Assembly: GCA_046154545.1 (NCBI GenBank)
Contig: JBJXGC010000019.1
Span: 1-18,115, forward strand
DNA: 18,115 nt
Origin: JBJXGC01 sp046154545
GTDB taxonomy: Bacteria; Chloroflexota; Dehalococcoidia; Tepidiformales; Tepidiformaceae
Direction: 5' to 3'
Position numbers and translations under genes: made by a program. Positions 1 through 8,259 of the stretch are shown piece after piece; the first letter of the stretch is position 1; each line of letters begins with the position of its first letter. The notes under the pieces were generated by a model. It was not told the DNA's origin. It did no database searches and was given only the letters and a program-made list of their open reading frames with translations.

Positions 1-308
1 ACGTGCTCCTTGCGTTCGAGAAACTGGAGCGAGAAGAGTTCGTTGAGATGGCGCCGGTCGACCTGGATGGGCGTGTTCCAGTCGAAGTGGTCGAGGGTGA
101 CGCGCTCTTCGAAGCCGGCCGAGAGCAACCGGCGTTCGAGGGCGAGGTTATCGCGCCGCTGGACTTCGTCGGCGAGGATGAGGGTGAGGAAGGCGGCGTA
201 GTCGAGCTTCTGGGCACGGGCCAGGGCGAGACGGTCGGGCAGAGTCGGGATCGTCTTGCCGAGCTTGAGGCGGCGGAGGAGGGCAACGAGGTCCGCTTCG
301 AGGCTCAT
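1..308 (-). CDS. istB: IS21-family helper ATPase IstB, N-terminal part (runs off left edge)
   Basis: The reverse strand gives an uninterrupted 102-codon frame starting at ATG 308-306 and running out of the window. It begins MSLEADLVALLRRLKLGKTI, continues with a region around LARAQKLDYAAFLTLILADE, and reaches LFSLQFLERKEH. This is the typical N-terminal domain of IstB: helical, with the 'FL..LL.DE..RR' block, and ending at the 'FxERKE' that directly precedes the Walker A motif. The ATPase core lies outside the window. IstB is the AAA+ helper that loads the IstA transposase onto target DNA. In IS21 elements istA lies just upstream of istB and often overlaps it. Here the upstream side is occupied by cobO in the opposite direction, although a minus-strand stop codon does overlap the istB ATG (ATGA), as expected if an istA tail once ended there. 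Identification is by remembered family pattern; I am fairly sure. Confidence 0.85.
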   Translation of the reverse strand, partial: MSLEADLVALLRRLKLGKTIPTLPDRLALARAQKLDYAAFLTLILADEVQRRDNLALERRLLSAGFEERVTLDHFDWNTPIQVDRRHLNELFSLQFLERKEH

Positions 309-412
309 CCCGCCGCCTCGGTCAGGTGCCGCTGACGATGGTCAAAGGCCTCCGGCGGCCGGGCAAAGCGGTTGCCCAGCGTCGTCGTGCACGGCGAACA
401 GCAGGAGGCGTC
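309..412 (+). promoter_or_regulatory. Leader/promoter region of the cobalamin operon with a small hairpin
   Basis: This 104-base gap separates the divergent istB and cobO starts, so the operon promoter should lie here or inside istB. I see no convincing -35/-10 pair. A perfect 6-bp hairpin (GGGCAA, loop AGCGG, TTGCCC) lies at 361-377. AGGAGG at 403-408 is followed 4 bases later by the GTG of cobO and decides that start. The gap is too short for a cobalamin riboswitch of about 200 nt, and I find no B12-box-like sequence in it. Confidence 0.35.
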
Positions 413-940
413 GTGAGCAAGCAGCGTGGACTGGTGATCGTCAATACCGGCAATGGCAAGGGGAAGACCACCGCCGCCCTCGGTATCGCTCTCCGCGCCT
501 GGGGGCATGGCCAGCGCGTGATTGTCCTCCAGTTCATCAAGTCCGCCGACCGGATCACGGGTGAACGGCTGGCCGCCGAGCGCCTCGGCATCGAAGTCCT
601 CGCGCTCGGTGATGGCTTCACCTGGCGCTCCCCGGACCTCGACCACTCGCGAGAACTGGCCCGCGACGCGTGGTCGCGCGCCGCCGCAGTCGTCACCGGT
701 GGCGAGTACCACATCGTCGTCCTCGATGAGCTGACTTACCCGTTGCAGTTCCTCTGGTTGGACGTCGCAGAGGTGGTGCGGACGCTCGCCGCGCGCCCGC
801 CGCACGTGCACGTCGTCATCACCGGCCGGGCCGCCCCGGAGGCGCTCATCGCGGCCGCCGACCTGGTCACCGAGATGCGCGAGGTCCGCCACCCTTTCCA
901 CGAACACGGCCTCGCTGCCCAGCAAGGAGTCGACTTTTGA
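413..940 (+). CDS. cobO: Corrinoid (cob(I)yrinic acid a,c-diamide) adenosyltransferase
   Basis: CobO/BtuR-type ATP:corrinoid adenosyltransferase moves the 5'-deoxyadenosyl group of ATP to Co(I) corrinoids in the cytoplasm. From GTG 413 it is 175 residues, normal for CobO. The phosphate-binding loop GNGKGKTT is at about residues 13-20, the second acidic motif VVLDELTYP at about 103-111, and the C-terminal family signature (HVVITGR, DLVTEMREVRHPF, AAQQGVDF) is complete. An in-frame ATG at 326 would add 29 basic residues that do not look like CobO. The AGGAGG at 403-408 favours GTG 413. Its stop overlaps the cbiZ start (TTGA). As first gene of the operon it would supply adenosylated precursors, including the AdoCbi needed by the following CbiZ. 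Confidence 0.93.
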   Translation: MSKQRGLVIVNTGNGKGKTTAALGIALRAWGHGQRVIVLQFIKSADRITGERLAAERLGIEVLALGDGFTWRSPDLDHSRELARDAWSRAAAVVTGGEYHIVVLDELTYPLQFLWLDVAEVVRTLAARPPHVHVVITGRAAPEALIAAADLVTEMREVRHPFHEHGLAAQQGVDF

Positions 941-1632
941 GCGAGTTGTTGCGCGACGCGATCCCGATACCGGGGCTCACGATGGAGGTGACGCCCGGCC
1001 ACTTGCTCGTCCGCTCCGCCCGGCCGCTGCGCGTCGTCACGACCGCGCCGGTAGGAGGCGACCTGCGGGAGACCCCTGTCTTCCTTTCGGTGCCCGCCCC
1101 GCCTGGCCTCTCCTGCTTCGAACCATCCGGCCTGCTCAGCGCGGCCGCAGGGCGGCTCGGCATCGTGGAGCCGTTCGTTGGCTTCGTCACGGCCGTCAAG
1201 CTCACGAACGCGACGGTTGTCAGCCGCACGGCCGAGAGCCTCACCGTCACCGTGGTCGCGACGGTCGGCGTAACCAACGCCGCCCGGCCCGGAGAGCAGC
1301 TCGCGGCCAGCTTCGTGCCGGGGACGATCAACCTGGTGGTCGTCGTCGATGGTGATCTCTCTCCCGGCGCGCTCCACGAAGCCCTGACGACGGCGGCCGA
1401 GGCCAAGGCTCTCGCTGTCCTCGAAGGGGGAGTGCGGACCGCTTCCGGCCTACCGGCGACGGGCACGAGCACCGATGCGTACGCGATCGCCTGCACGGGC
1501 GAGGGGCGTCGCGAGCGCTATGCCGGCACGGTCAGCCTCGCCGGCTACCTGGTCGGCCAGGCGGTCCGCGAGGCGGTCGGCCGCGGTCTGCCAGCCGCAG
1601 TTGAGCGCGCACGAAGGGAGCTACGACCATGA
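937..1632 (+). CDS. cbiZ: Adenosylcobinamide amidohydrolase
   Basis: CbiZ cleaves the aminopropanol amide of adenosylcobinamide, giving adenosylcobyric acid that can re-enter the pathway at CbiB. The 231-residue product carries the family pattern: LRVVTTAPVGGDLRE near the N-terminus, VGVTNAARPG, GTINLVVVVDG, a TTAAEAKALAVLE helix, GTSTDAYAIAC, and YAGT..LAGYLVGQAVREAV at the end. It is not CbiD, which has a different N-terminal motif set. The start is TTG 937, which overlaps the cobO stop; AAGGAG at 924-929 lies 7 bases upstream, so the rare start is well supported. CbiZ is best known from archaea and from scattered bacteria such as Rhodobacter sphaeroides and Dehalococcoides, where it allows salvage or remodelling of foreign corrinoids. 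Sitting between cobO and cbiA, it indicates that this operon handles scavenged corrinoids. Confidence 0.88.
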   Translation: MSELLRDAIPIPGLTMEVTPGHLLVRSARPLRVVTTAPVGGDLRETPVFLSVPAPPGLSCFEPSGLLSAAAGRLGIVEPFVGFVTAVKLTNATVVSRTAESLTVTVVATVGVTNAARPGEQLAASFVPGTINLVVVVDGDLSPGALHEALTTAAEAKALAVLEGGVRTASGLPATGTSTDAYAIACTGEGRRERYAGTVSLAGYLVGQAVREAVGRGLPAAVERARRELRP

Positions 1633-2984
1633 AGGGCCTCATCATCGCAGGCACCCAGAGCGGCGTCGGCAAGACTACCGTGACCGTCGGCCTCATCGGC
1701 GTCCTGCGCGAGCGGGGAGTAAGTGTCGCGCCCTTCAAAGCCGGGCCGGACTACATCGACCCCACCTACCACGCCGCCGCTGCCGGCGTCCCTTCGCGCA
1801 ACCTCGACACCTGGATGATGCCCGTCGCGGCCGTGCGGCGCTCGTTGTCCCGCGCGGCTTCGCGTGCCGACCTGGCGGTCATCGAAGGGGTCATGGGCCT
1901 CTTCGACGGGCGCACTGGCGAGGACGACGCCGGCAGCACCGCCCACCTCGCGAAGCTGCTGGGACTACCGGTCGTGCTAGTGGTCGACGCGGCGGCGATG
2001 GGCCGGAGCGCCGCGGCGATGGTCCTCGGCTACCGCCAGTTCGACCCGGGCGTCCAGCTCGCCGGGGTCATCCTCAACAACCTCGGCAGCGAGGGCCACT
2101 TCGCCATCGTACGCAACGGTATCGAGCGCCAGGCGCATGTCCGTGTCCTTGGCGGTCTCTACCGCGACACCGCTCTCGCGCTGCCCGAACGCCACCTCGG
2201 CCTGATCCCGGCCGTCGAGCGCCCGCCCGAGGAGGCCTTGTCCGCGGCGGCGGCCGCCGTGGCCCGTGGCGTTGATATCGATGCCCTTCTTGCCCTCGCG
2301 GCCGAGCTTCCCACCAGCGTAGTGGCGGAGCCGTTGCCGGCGCCCGAACAACGCGTCCCGATCGCCGTGGCGGTGGACCGTGCCTTCTCGTTCTACTACG
2401 AGGACGGCCTCGACGCCCTGCGTGACGCAGGCGCCGAGGTACTGCCGTTCTCGCCCCTAGCGGACACCTCACTGCCCTGCGGCGCTCGCGGCCTCTACAT
2501 CGGTGGGGGCTTCCCGGAGGTGTTCGCCGTCGAACTCGCCGCCAACGCCGCCATGCAGCACGCCCTCCGGTCATTTGCCGCGGCAGGCCATCCGATCGTC
2601 GCTGAGTGCGGGGGCCACATGTACCTGGGTGAAGAGCTCATCGACGTCGCCGGTCGTGCCCACGCCATGGCCGGCCTCACGCCCGTGCGCAGCACCATGC
2701 AGGGCACCCGCCTGACATTGGGCTACCGGGTCGCCCGGGCATTGCGAGACGGCCCGCTCTTCGCAGCCGGCGAATCGTTCCGGGCCCACGAGTTTCATCT
2801 GTCCGCAACCTCCCAGGCGGCGCACCCCGACGCCGCCTGGGAGGTGATCGAACCCGCGATCGGACTTTCCGGGTTCGCGCGCGGCAACCTCGTCGGCTCT
2901 TACCTGCATCTTCACTTTGGCGCCTTCCCGGGCGCTGCAGGCCGCTTCGTGGGCGCCTGCTCCGCCCAGGGGGGTACGCCATGA
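1629..2984 (+). CDS. cbiA: Cobyrinate a,c-diamide synthase
   Basis: CbiA (CobB in the Pseudomonas naming) uses glutamine and ATP to amidate the a and c carboxyls of cobyrinic or hydrogenobyrinic acid. The 451 residues match the usual length. The N-terminal synthetase domain has the P-loop GTQSGVGKTT at residues 8-17, then APFKAGPDYIDPTYH and VIEGVMGLFDG. The C-terminal class I glutaminase domain has YIGGGFPE, the nucleophile Cys327 in AECGGHMYLGE, and a catalytic His (427 or 429) in SYLHLHFG. The start ATG overlaps the cbiZ stop (ATGA), with GGGAG at 1616-1620. With CobQ downstream it covers six of the ring amidations. No earlier corrin genes are in the window, so its substrate must come from elsewhere in the genome or from salvage of under-amidated corrinoids. 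Confidence 0.93.
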   Translation: MKGLIIAGTQSGVGKTTVTVGLIGVLRERGVSVAPFKAGPDYIDPTYHAAAAGVPSRNLDTWMMPVAAVRRSLSRAASRADLAVIEGVMGLFDGRTGEDDAGSTAHLAKLLGLPVVLVVDAAAMGRSAAAMVLGYRQFDPGVQLAGVILNNLGSEGHFAIVRNGIERQAHVRVLGGLYRDTALALPERHLGLIPAVERPPEEALSAAAAAVARGVDIDALLALAAELPTSVVAEPLPAPEQRVPIAVAVDRAFSFYYEDGLDALRDAGAEVLPFSPLADTSLPCGARGLYIGGGFPEVFAVELAANAAMQHALRSFAAAGHPIVAECGGHMYLGEELIDVAGRAHAMAGLTPVRSTMQGTRLTLGYRVARALRDGPLFAAGESFRAHEFHLSATSQAAHPDAAWEVIEPAIGLSGFARGNLVGSYLHLHFGAFPGAAGRFVGACSAQGGTP

Positions 2985-4030
2985 TGTCACTACCGCCGAT
3001 TGCCATCCCGCCGCTCGACGCCACGGTGATGGCCGCCGTACAGCGCCGCCTAGATTCACTCACCAAACCGCCCGGCAGCCTCGGCCGACTGGAGGCGCTC
3101 GCCGTCCAACTCGCCGGCATCAGCGCCGAGACCAGCCGCACCTTCCGGAGGCGGCGCATCGCCGTCTTCGCGGCCGACCACGGCGTGGCGGATGAGGGCG
3201 TCTCCGCCTACCCCCAGTCTGTGACCGCACAGATGGTCTCGAACTTCCTCGCCGGAGGCGCCGCCATCAACGTCCTCGCCCGCCAGGTTCAGGCCGACGT
3301 GATGGTTGTCGACATGGGCGTTGCCGCCCGGCTGCCCGACATCCCTTCGCTTGTGCGTTGCCCGCTCGGACAGGGGACGGCGAACATCGCACTTGGCCCC
3401 GCTATGAGCAGGGGACAAGCCATCTCCGCGCTCCAAATTGGCCGCACCCTCGCCCATGATGCGGCCGACGATGGCATCGAACTCGTCGCCGCCGGCGACA
3501 TGGGCATAGCGAACACAACCGCCTCGGCCGCGATCATCGCGGCGCTCACTGGCGTGTCCGTGCGCCAGGCCACGGGACGCGGCACCGGTATCGATGACGC
3601 CGTCTATGAGCGCAAGGTGACGGTCATTGAGCGCGCCCTCGCCCGAAACGGCCCGGACCCGGCTGACGCGATCGACGTGCTCAGCAAGGTGGGCGGTTTC
3701 GAGATCGGAGCCATCGCCGGCTTCGTGCTCGGGGCGGCCGAGCGCCGTCTGCCCGCCGTGATCGACGGGTTCATCTCGGGCGCAGGTGCGCTGCTTGCCA
3801 CACGGCTCTGCCCGTCCGTCCGTGACTCGCTCATCGCGGCGCACCGCTCGGTCGAAGCCGGCCACGCCGCCGTCCTCCAGTCCCTCGGCCTCGAACCGCT
3901 CTTCGATCTTCACCTCAGGCTCGGCGAGGGGACGGGCGCCGCGCTCGCCTTCCACCTGGTCGATGCGGCCATCGCAATCCGCGACGAGATGGCGACGTTC
4001 GCGGAAGCCGGTGTTTCGGAGGCCGTATGA
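2981..4030 (+). CDS. cobT: Nicotinate-nucleotide--dimethylbenzimidazole phosphoribosyltransferase
   Basis: CobT activates the lower ligand: nicotinate mononucleotide plus dimethylbenzimidazole (or another base) gives alpha-ribazole 5'-phosphate. The 349-residue product is full length. Visible family motifs are KPPGSLGRLE, FAADHGVADEGVSAYP, TAQMVSNFLAGGAAINVLAR, DMGVA, GDMGIANTTASAAI, GRGTGID, VGGFEIGAIAGFVLGAA and DGFISGAGALLA. The catalytic glutamate is in RLGEGTGAALAF at residue 316, matching Glu317 of the Salmonella enzyme. The first ATG (2981) overlaps the cbiA stop; a second ATG follows at once at 2984. The bluB gene for making dimethylbenzimidazole is not in the window, so the lower base used is unknown. 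Confidence 0.95.
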   Translation: MMSLPPIAIPPLDATVMAAVQRRLDSLTKPPGSLGRLEALAVQLAGISAETSRTFRRRRIAVFAADHGVADEGVSAYPQSVTAQMVSNFLAGGAAINVLARQVQADVMVVDMGVAARLPDIPSLVRCPLGQGTANIALGPAMSRGQAISALQIGRTLAHDAADDGIELVAAGDMGIANTTASAAIIAALTGVSVRQATGRGTGIDDAVYERKVTVIERALARNGPDPADAIDVLSKVGGFEIGAIAGFVLGAAERRLPAVIDGFISGAGALLATRLCPSVRDSLIAAHRSVEAGHAAVLQSLGLEPLFDLHLRLGEGTGAALAFHLVDAAIAIRDEMATFAEAGVSEAV

Positions 4031-4794
4031 ACATTTCGGGGCTGCGGGCCGCGTTCGCCTTCCTCACGGTGCTGCCAGTGCCGGCGCCGAGAGACTGGTC
4101 TCCCGGCGCGACCGTGCCGTGGTATCCCGTGGTCGGCGTGGCCATCGGCGGCATCCTCTGCGGGCTCGCGTTCGCGCTGTGGGAGGTCTGGCCGCCGCTG
4201 GTCTGCGCCGCGATGCTTTGCGCCGCGTGGGCCGGTCTCAGCGGGTTCCTGCACCTCGATGGGCTTGCCGACACCGCCGACGCCGCCCTCGCACCGCTTC
4301 CACGCGCCCGCCGCATCGAGATCCTCAGGGATATCCATCACGGGACGTTCGGCGTTGCCGCGATCACGATTACGCTGCTCCTCCGCGTCGCTGTCCTTGC
4401 TGAGCCCGCCCGCGCGGATACTGCGGCGCTCCTGCTCACCGCGCCGGTGTCCGGCCGCGCGTGCATCGTGGCCCTGATGCGCCTCTGCCCGGCCAGCCAT
4501 CCCGGGCTGGGAAGTGCGGCGCGGGCGGGAGCCTCCTGGCGGGCGATCTGCGCCGCTACGGTGTGCTGTATTGCCGTGGCGCTGGTGGCCTTCGGATGGC
4601 CCGGCCTGGCCATCGTGGGTGCGGCCATGCTCGCCGCGGGCGTCGCCGCGACCATGCTCACGGGGCGTCTCGGTGGGCTTGGTGGCGACAGTTACGGCGC
4701 CCTGATCGAAATCGCGGAGCTGGCAACGCTTCTCGCGGGCAGCGCTATGCTCGTACACGACGCAACCCCCTTCCCCTGGCGAGGCGCCATATGA
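4027..4794 (+). CDS. cobS: Adenosylcobinamide-GDP ribazoletransferase (cobalamin synthase)
   Basis: CobS is the polytopic membrane enzyme that joins AdoCbi-GDP to alpha-ribazole phosphate, giving adenosylcobalamin phosphate and GMP. The 255-residue protein starts with the standard GLRAAFAFLTVLPVP segment. It contains the acidic, probably Mg-binding motif HLDGLADTADA at about residues 76-86, the RDIHHGTFGV block, and the late RLGGLGGDSYGALIEIAE block. Several hydrophobic stretches between and after these motifs are consistent with membrane segments. GGAGG at 4018-4022 precedes the ATG, which overlaps the cobT stop (ATGA). A phosphatase (CobC or CobZ type) to finish the product is not encoded nearby. 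Confidence 0.94.
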   Translation: MNISGLRAAFAFLTVLPVPAPRDWSPGATVPWYPVVGVAIGGILCGLAFALWEVWPPLVCAAMLCAAWAGLSGFLHLDGLADTADAALAPLPRARRIEILRDIHHGTFGVAAITITLLLRVAVLAEPARADTAALLLTAPVSGRACIVALMRLCPASHPGLGSAARAGASWRAICAATVCCIAVALVAFGWPGLAIVGAAMLAAGVAATMLTGRLGGLGGDSYGALIEIAELATLLAGSAMLVHDATPFPWRGAI

Positions 4795-5699
4795 AGCGCC
4801 GCGTCAAGGTGGCGGCGATCGCCACCTTGCTCGACCTCGCGCTCGCCGAACTCCCAAACCGCTTTCACCCGGTCGCGGGTCTCGGCCGCGCGACCAACGC
4901 CCTCGTCGTACGGCTTCCTCACTCGACGCCCCGCAGCGCGCTCGCTTCCGGGGTCTTCCTGGCAGTCGCGATCCCGTCTGCCGCGGGTCTCCTCGGCGCC
5001 GCCGCGTCCCGGACCGCGAGACGTCACGGAACGGTAGGCCTCGTTGTCGAGGCGTTCCTCCTGAAGCAGGCCTTCGCTCTGCGCGCCCTCTTCGCTCACG
5101 TCGAGCGTGTCCGCAGGCCACTCGCAACGGAGGACATCGCGGCGACACGGTTGGCGGCTGCCCGCATCGTCAGTCGCGACACAGCCGGCCTCCCCGCCAT
5201 AGCCCTGGCCTCTGCTGCGATCGAATCTCTTGCCGAGAACGCGTCCGATAGCGTCGTCGCGCCTCTCGCGTGGTATGCGGTTGCCGGGCTGCCGGCAGCG
5301 TTCGCGTATCGCGCGGTTAACACGCTCGACGCGATGGTCGGTTACCGCCACTTCGGGCTCTTCGGCATGCCCTCCGCACGACTCGACGACATCGCGAACT
5401 TCGTCCCCGCCCGCCTCACTGCCCTCGCAATCACGATCGCGTCTTGCCGGCCGGCAACGGCACTGGGGACGCTGCGGGACGCCGGCCGGACCCTCAGCCC
5501 GAACTCCGGCTGGCCCATGGCAGCCGCCGCGCACGCGCTTGGGGTGCGCCTCGAGAAGCGACGCCACCACGTACTCAATGCCAGCGGAGCCGAACCGGAA
5601 GCGGGCGACATTCGGCGCGTGCAGATCCTGGTCGCCGAGGCCTTGGCCGTGCTCGCGTTCGCGTTCGTCTGCACCACTCGCACGTGGAGGACGACGTGA
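4791..5699 (+). CDS. cbiB: Adenosylcobinamide-phosphate synthase
   Basis: CbiB is a membrane protein that condenses adenosylcobyric acid with (R)-1-amino-2-propanol phosphate to give AdoCbi-phosphate. Starting at ATG 4791 (overlapping the cobS stop) the product is 302 residues. Family blocks visible are LPNRFHPVAGLG near the N-terminus, IVSRDTAGL, IESLAENASDSVVAPL, YRAVNTLDAMVGYR, ARLDDIANFVPARLTA, and the C-terminal SPNSGWPMAAAAHALGVRLEK. The frame is open upstream to 4461, but that part overlaps cobS in another phase and lacks CbiB features, so ATG 4791 is preferred. It takes the products of CbiZ and CobQ (adenosylcobyric acid) and of CobD (aminopropanol phosphate), so it is the junction of the de novo and salvage branches. 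Confidence 0.93.
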   Translation: MKRRVKVAAIATLLDLALAELPNRFHPVAGLGRATNALVVRLPHSTPRSALASGVFLAVAIPSAAGLLGAAASRTARRHGTVGLVVEAFLLKQAFALRALFAHVERVRRPLATEDIAATRLAAARIVSRDTAGLPAIALASAAIESLAENASDSVVAPLAWYAVAGLPAAFAYRAVNTLDAMVGYRHFGLFGMPSARLDDIANFVPARLTALAITIASCRPATALGTLRDAGRTLSPNSGWPMAAAAHALGVRLEKRRHHVLNASGAEPEAGDIRRVQILVAEALAVLAFAFVCTTRTWRTT

Positions 5700-6742
5700 C
5701 CATCCAAAGGGTCGTCCACGGTGGGGTCACGGCCGCGGAGCGCGCGGCGGCCGCCGCTGGTGGCATCGAGCTCGTCGACCTCAGCGCGAGCCTCAACCCA
5801 TACGGGCCGCACCCAGCCGTGCTCAGGGCCGCACGCTCCGCGCCGCTTGATCGCTATCCCGAGGCGGCCGCGGACACGCTCCGCGCGGCCTGGGCGAGCG
5901 CGCACGGCCTCTACCCGGCGCAGGTGCTCGCCGCCAACGGCTCCAGCGAGCTGATTTATCTCGTTGCTCGCGCCTTCGCGAGCGCCGGCCGTTGCCTCGT
6001 AGTGGGCCCGACCTTCGGCGAGTACGCTGCCGCCGCCCGCGCAGCCGACGCCTCCGTGACTGAAGTTCGGAGCACCGCGGGTGACGGCTTCCGACTCCGG
6101 CTCGGCGACCTGCTCGATCTTGTGAGCCGGACTCGTCCGGGCCTGCTCTTCCTCTGCAACCCGAACAACCCAACCGGCCAGCTCGTTGCTCCCGAGTCCG
6201 TTGAGGCCCTCGCAACGGCACTCCACGCGAACGGCGGCCGGCTGGTCATCGACGAGGCATATATGGACTTCGCAGAGGCCGAACCCGGGCACCCTCGCCC
6301 GGGCGTCCTCGTCCTTCGCAGCCTCACGAAGCTGCACCGGGTCCCCGGGCTGCGGCTCGGTTTCCTTTCGGGATGCAACGAGGACATCCGCGCCGTGCAG
6401 CTGCTGCAGCCGTGGTCGGTGAGCGGCCCGGCTACCGCGGCCGGTCTCGCTGCGCTCCGCGAGGCCCGGTTCGTCGCCGAGAGCGTTCGGCGGACCGGGG
6501 AGACGCGCATGGCGCTGGAGGAAGGGCTACGCCGCATCGGCCTCGACGTCGTCCCCGGATCCGCGAACTTCGTCCTCGTCCACGTTGGCGAGGGTGCCGC
6601 CTTCCGCGCTGCCTTGCTCAAGCGCGGGTTCGCCGTCCGCGACTGCACCTCCTTCCAGCTCCCGGGCCACGTTCGCATCGCCGTCCCCCGCGACGACCAG
6701 CTCCCGGCCCTGCTGAGGGCGATTGAAGAGGTGGGAGTATGA
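5696..6742 (+). CDS. cobD: Threonine-phosphate decarboxylase-like PLP enzyme
   Basis: This is a fold-type I PLP enzyme of the CobD/CobC group, related to histidinol-phosphate aminotransferase (HisC). CobD decarboxylates L-threonine phosphate to aminopropanol phosphate. The start GTG 5696 overlaps the cbiB stop (GTGA) and GGAGG lies at 5686-5690, giving 348 residues. Motifs: N-terminal HGG, LVDLSASLNPYGPHP, CNPNNPTGQLV, VIDEAYMDF, and the PLP lysine 212 in SLTKLHRVPGLRLGF, where 'SxTKxxxxPGLRLGF' is typical of CobD. A HisC function cannot be excluded from sequence alone, but the position between cbiB and cobQ makes the cobalamin role much more likely. The same enzyme is called CobC in Pseudomonas. 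Confidence 0.88.
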   Translation: MTIQRVVHGGVTAAERAAAAAGGIELVDLSASLNPYGPHPAVLRAARSAPLDRYPEAAADTLRAAWASAHGLYPAQVLAANGSSELIYLVARAFASAGRCLVVGPTFGEYAAAARAADASVTEVRSTAGDGFRLRLGDLLDLVSRTRPGLLFLCNPNNPTGQLVAPESVEALATALHANGGRLVIDEAYMDFAEAEPGHPRPGVLVLRSLTKLHRVPGLRLGFLSGCNEDIRAVQLLQPWSVSGPATAAGLAALREARFVAESVRRTGETRMALEEGLRRIGLDVVPGSANFVLVHVGEGAAFRAALLKRGFAVRDCTSFQLPGHVRIAVPRDDQLPALLRAIEEVGV

Positions 6743-8259
6743 GCCCCATCGGTTCGGTCATCATGATCCAGGGCACGTCCTCGTCTGCCGGCAAGAGTTT
6801 TCTCGTTGCCGGGCTCTGCAGGCTCCTCACGCAGGAAGGCCTGCGGGTGGCGCCGTTTAAGGCGCAGAACATGTCGAACAACGCCTTCGTCACCGTCGAA
6901 GGCCACGAAATCGGGCGTGCCCAGGCGACCCAGGCCCAGGCCGCGCGCGTGCGGCCCCACGTCGACATGAACCCCGTGCTCCTGAAACCCGAGGCGGACC
7001 AGCGCTCCCAGGTGATCGTCATGGGAAGGCCGTTCGCCACCCTCCATGCCGCAGCCTACCAGGAGGTGAAGGAGCAGGTCTGGCACGAAGTCCTCGGCGC
7101 GCTCGGACGGCTGCGCGCTTCCTACGACGTCGTCGTCATCGAAGGCGCTGGTAGCCCCGCCGAGATCAACCTGAAGGCGCGTGACATCTCGAACATGCGC
7201 GTCGCAAAGGCCGTCCGCGCGCCGGTCCTGGTCGTCGGCGACATCGACCGCGGCGGCGTCTTCGCGCATCTCTATGGCACCTACCACCTGCTCGACCCGG
7301 ACGAACAGGCTCTGGTCCGCGGCTTCATCATCAACCGGCTGCGCGGCGACCCCTCGCTCCTTGAGCCGGGGTTACGCGATATCGAGCGGCTGACGGGCGT
7401 TCCCGTCGTGGGCGTCGTGCCCTGGATCCACGACCACGGTCTGCCGGAGGAGGACGCGGTCGCGCTCGAGCGCCGCCCGCCCGCCAGCGCCGGCCCCTTC
7501 CCGGGCATCGACATCGCGGTCATCAGGCTGCCGCGCATAGCGAACTTCGACGACTTCGACCCGCTCGAAGTGGAGCCGGATGTGCGCCTGCGCTACGTCA
7601 CCTCACCTGCGGAGCTGGAAGGGGCCGACGTCGTCATTCTGCCCGGGACAAATGCCACGATCGCCGACATGGCATGGTTGCGGCAGCGCAGGTTCGAGTC
7701 TGCCATCGGTGCCGCCGCGGCTCCCGGGGCCGCCGTAATCGGCATCTGCGGCGGCCTGCAAATGCTGGGCGAGCGCATCGACGACCCCGAGGGGATCGAG
7801 AGCCAGGAGCCCTCCGTCACAGGCCTCGGCCTGCTGCCCGTCACCACGCGCTTTCGGCTCGAGAAGACCACACGCCAGAGCGTCGTGTCGCTCAGCGCGT
7901 GGCCTGGCCTGCTGGAGGGATTGCCGCTGACCTCGCTCACGGGCTACGAAATCCACGCGGGCCAGACCGAGATTCCGCCGGGGCAGGCGGTCGCATGGCT
8001 GGAACAGGGAGGGCCGATCGGCGTCACCGACGAAGGCGGGTGGACTTTCGCCTGCTATCTACACGGGCTGTTCGCCAACGATGCCCTGCGCCAGCGAGTC
8101 CTGGAGAACATCGCGCGTCGCCGGGGGAAGCGATTCACTCCACGCGTCCTGCCGCCTGGAGACCCATTCGACCGGGTGGCTGACGTCCTTCGCTCGTCGC
8201 TCAATCTGCCTGCGATCTTCGCTCTGCTCGAACAAGGATCCGGTCAGTGGGCGCGATAA
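6739..8259 (+). CDS. cobQ: Cobyric acid synthase (glutamine-hydrolysing)
   Basis: CobQ (CbiP) amidates the b, d, e and g side chains of adenosylcobyrinic acid a,c-diamide to give adenosylcobyric acid. The 506 residues are full length. The N-terminal synthetase domain shows GTSSSAGKSF (residues 12-21), APFKAQNMSNNAFV, GRAQATQAQAA, MNPVLLKPEADQRSQVIVMG, VIEGAGSPAEINL and VGDIDRGGVFAHLYGTY. The glutaminase domain shows VILPGTNATIADM, nucleophile Cys337 in ICGGLQMLGE, GYEIHAGQTE and the catalytic His442 in CYLHGLFAND. An AGAGGTG ribosome-binding sequence lies about 5 bases before the ATG, which overlaps the cobD stop (ATGA). Its product meets that of CbiZ at the same intermediate. Confidence 0.96.
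   Translation: MSPIGSVIMIQGTSSSAGKSFLVAGLCRLLTQEGLRVAPFKAQNMSNNAFVTVEGHEIGRAQATQAQAARVRPHVDMNPVLLKPEADQRSQVIVMGRPFATLHAAAYQEVKEQVWHEVLGALGRLRASYDVVVIEGAGSPAEINLKARDISNMRVAKAVRAPVLVVGDIDRGGVFAHLYGTYHLLDPDEQALVRGFIINRLRGDPSLLEPGLRDIERLTGVPVVGVVPWIHDHGLPEEDAVALERRPPASAGPFPGIDIAVIRLPRIANFDDFDPLEVEPDVRLRYVTSPAELEGADVVILPGTNATIADMAWLRQRRFESAIGAAAAPGAAVIGICGGLQMLGERIDDPEGIESQEPSVTGLGLLPVTTRFRLEKTTRQSVVSLSAWPGLLEGLPLTSLTGYEIHAGQTEIPPGQAVAWLEQGGPIGVTDEGGWTFACYLHGLFANDALRQRVLENIARRRGKRFTPRVLPPGDPFDRVADVLRSSLNLPAIFALLEQGSGQWAR

Noticed and set aside
309..412. Cobalamin riboswitch before cobO
   Set aside because: Only 104 bases are available and neither the B12 box nor the conserved core stems are visible.
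305..925. Minus-strand frame opposite cobO ending at the istB start, considered as an istA tail
   Set aside because: Apart from the last few residues it is the mirror of cobO. The stop overlapping the istB ATG is suggestive, but the residues do not resemble an IstA C-terminus clearly enough to call.
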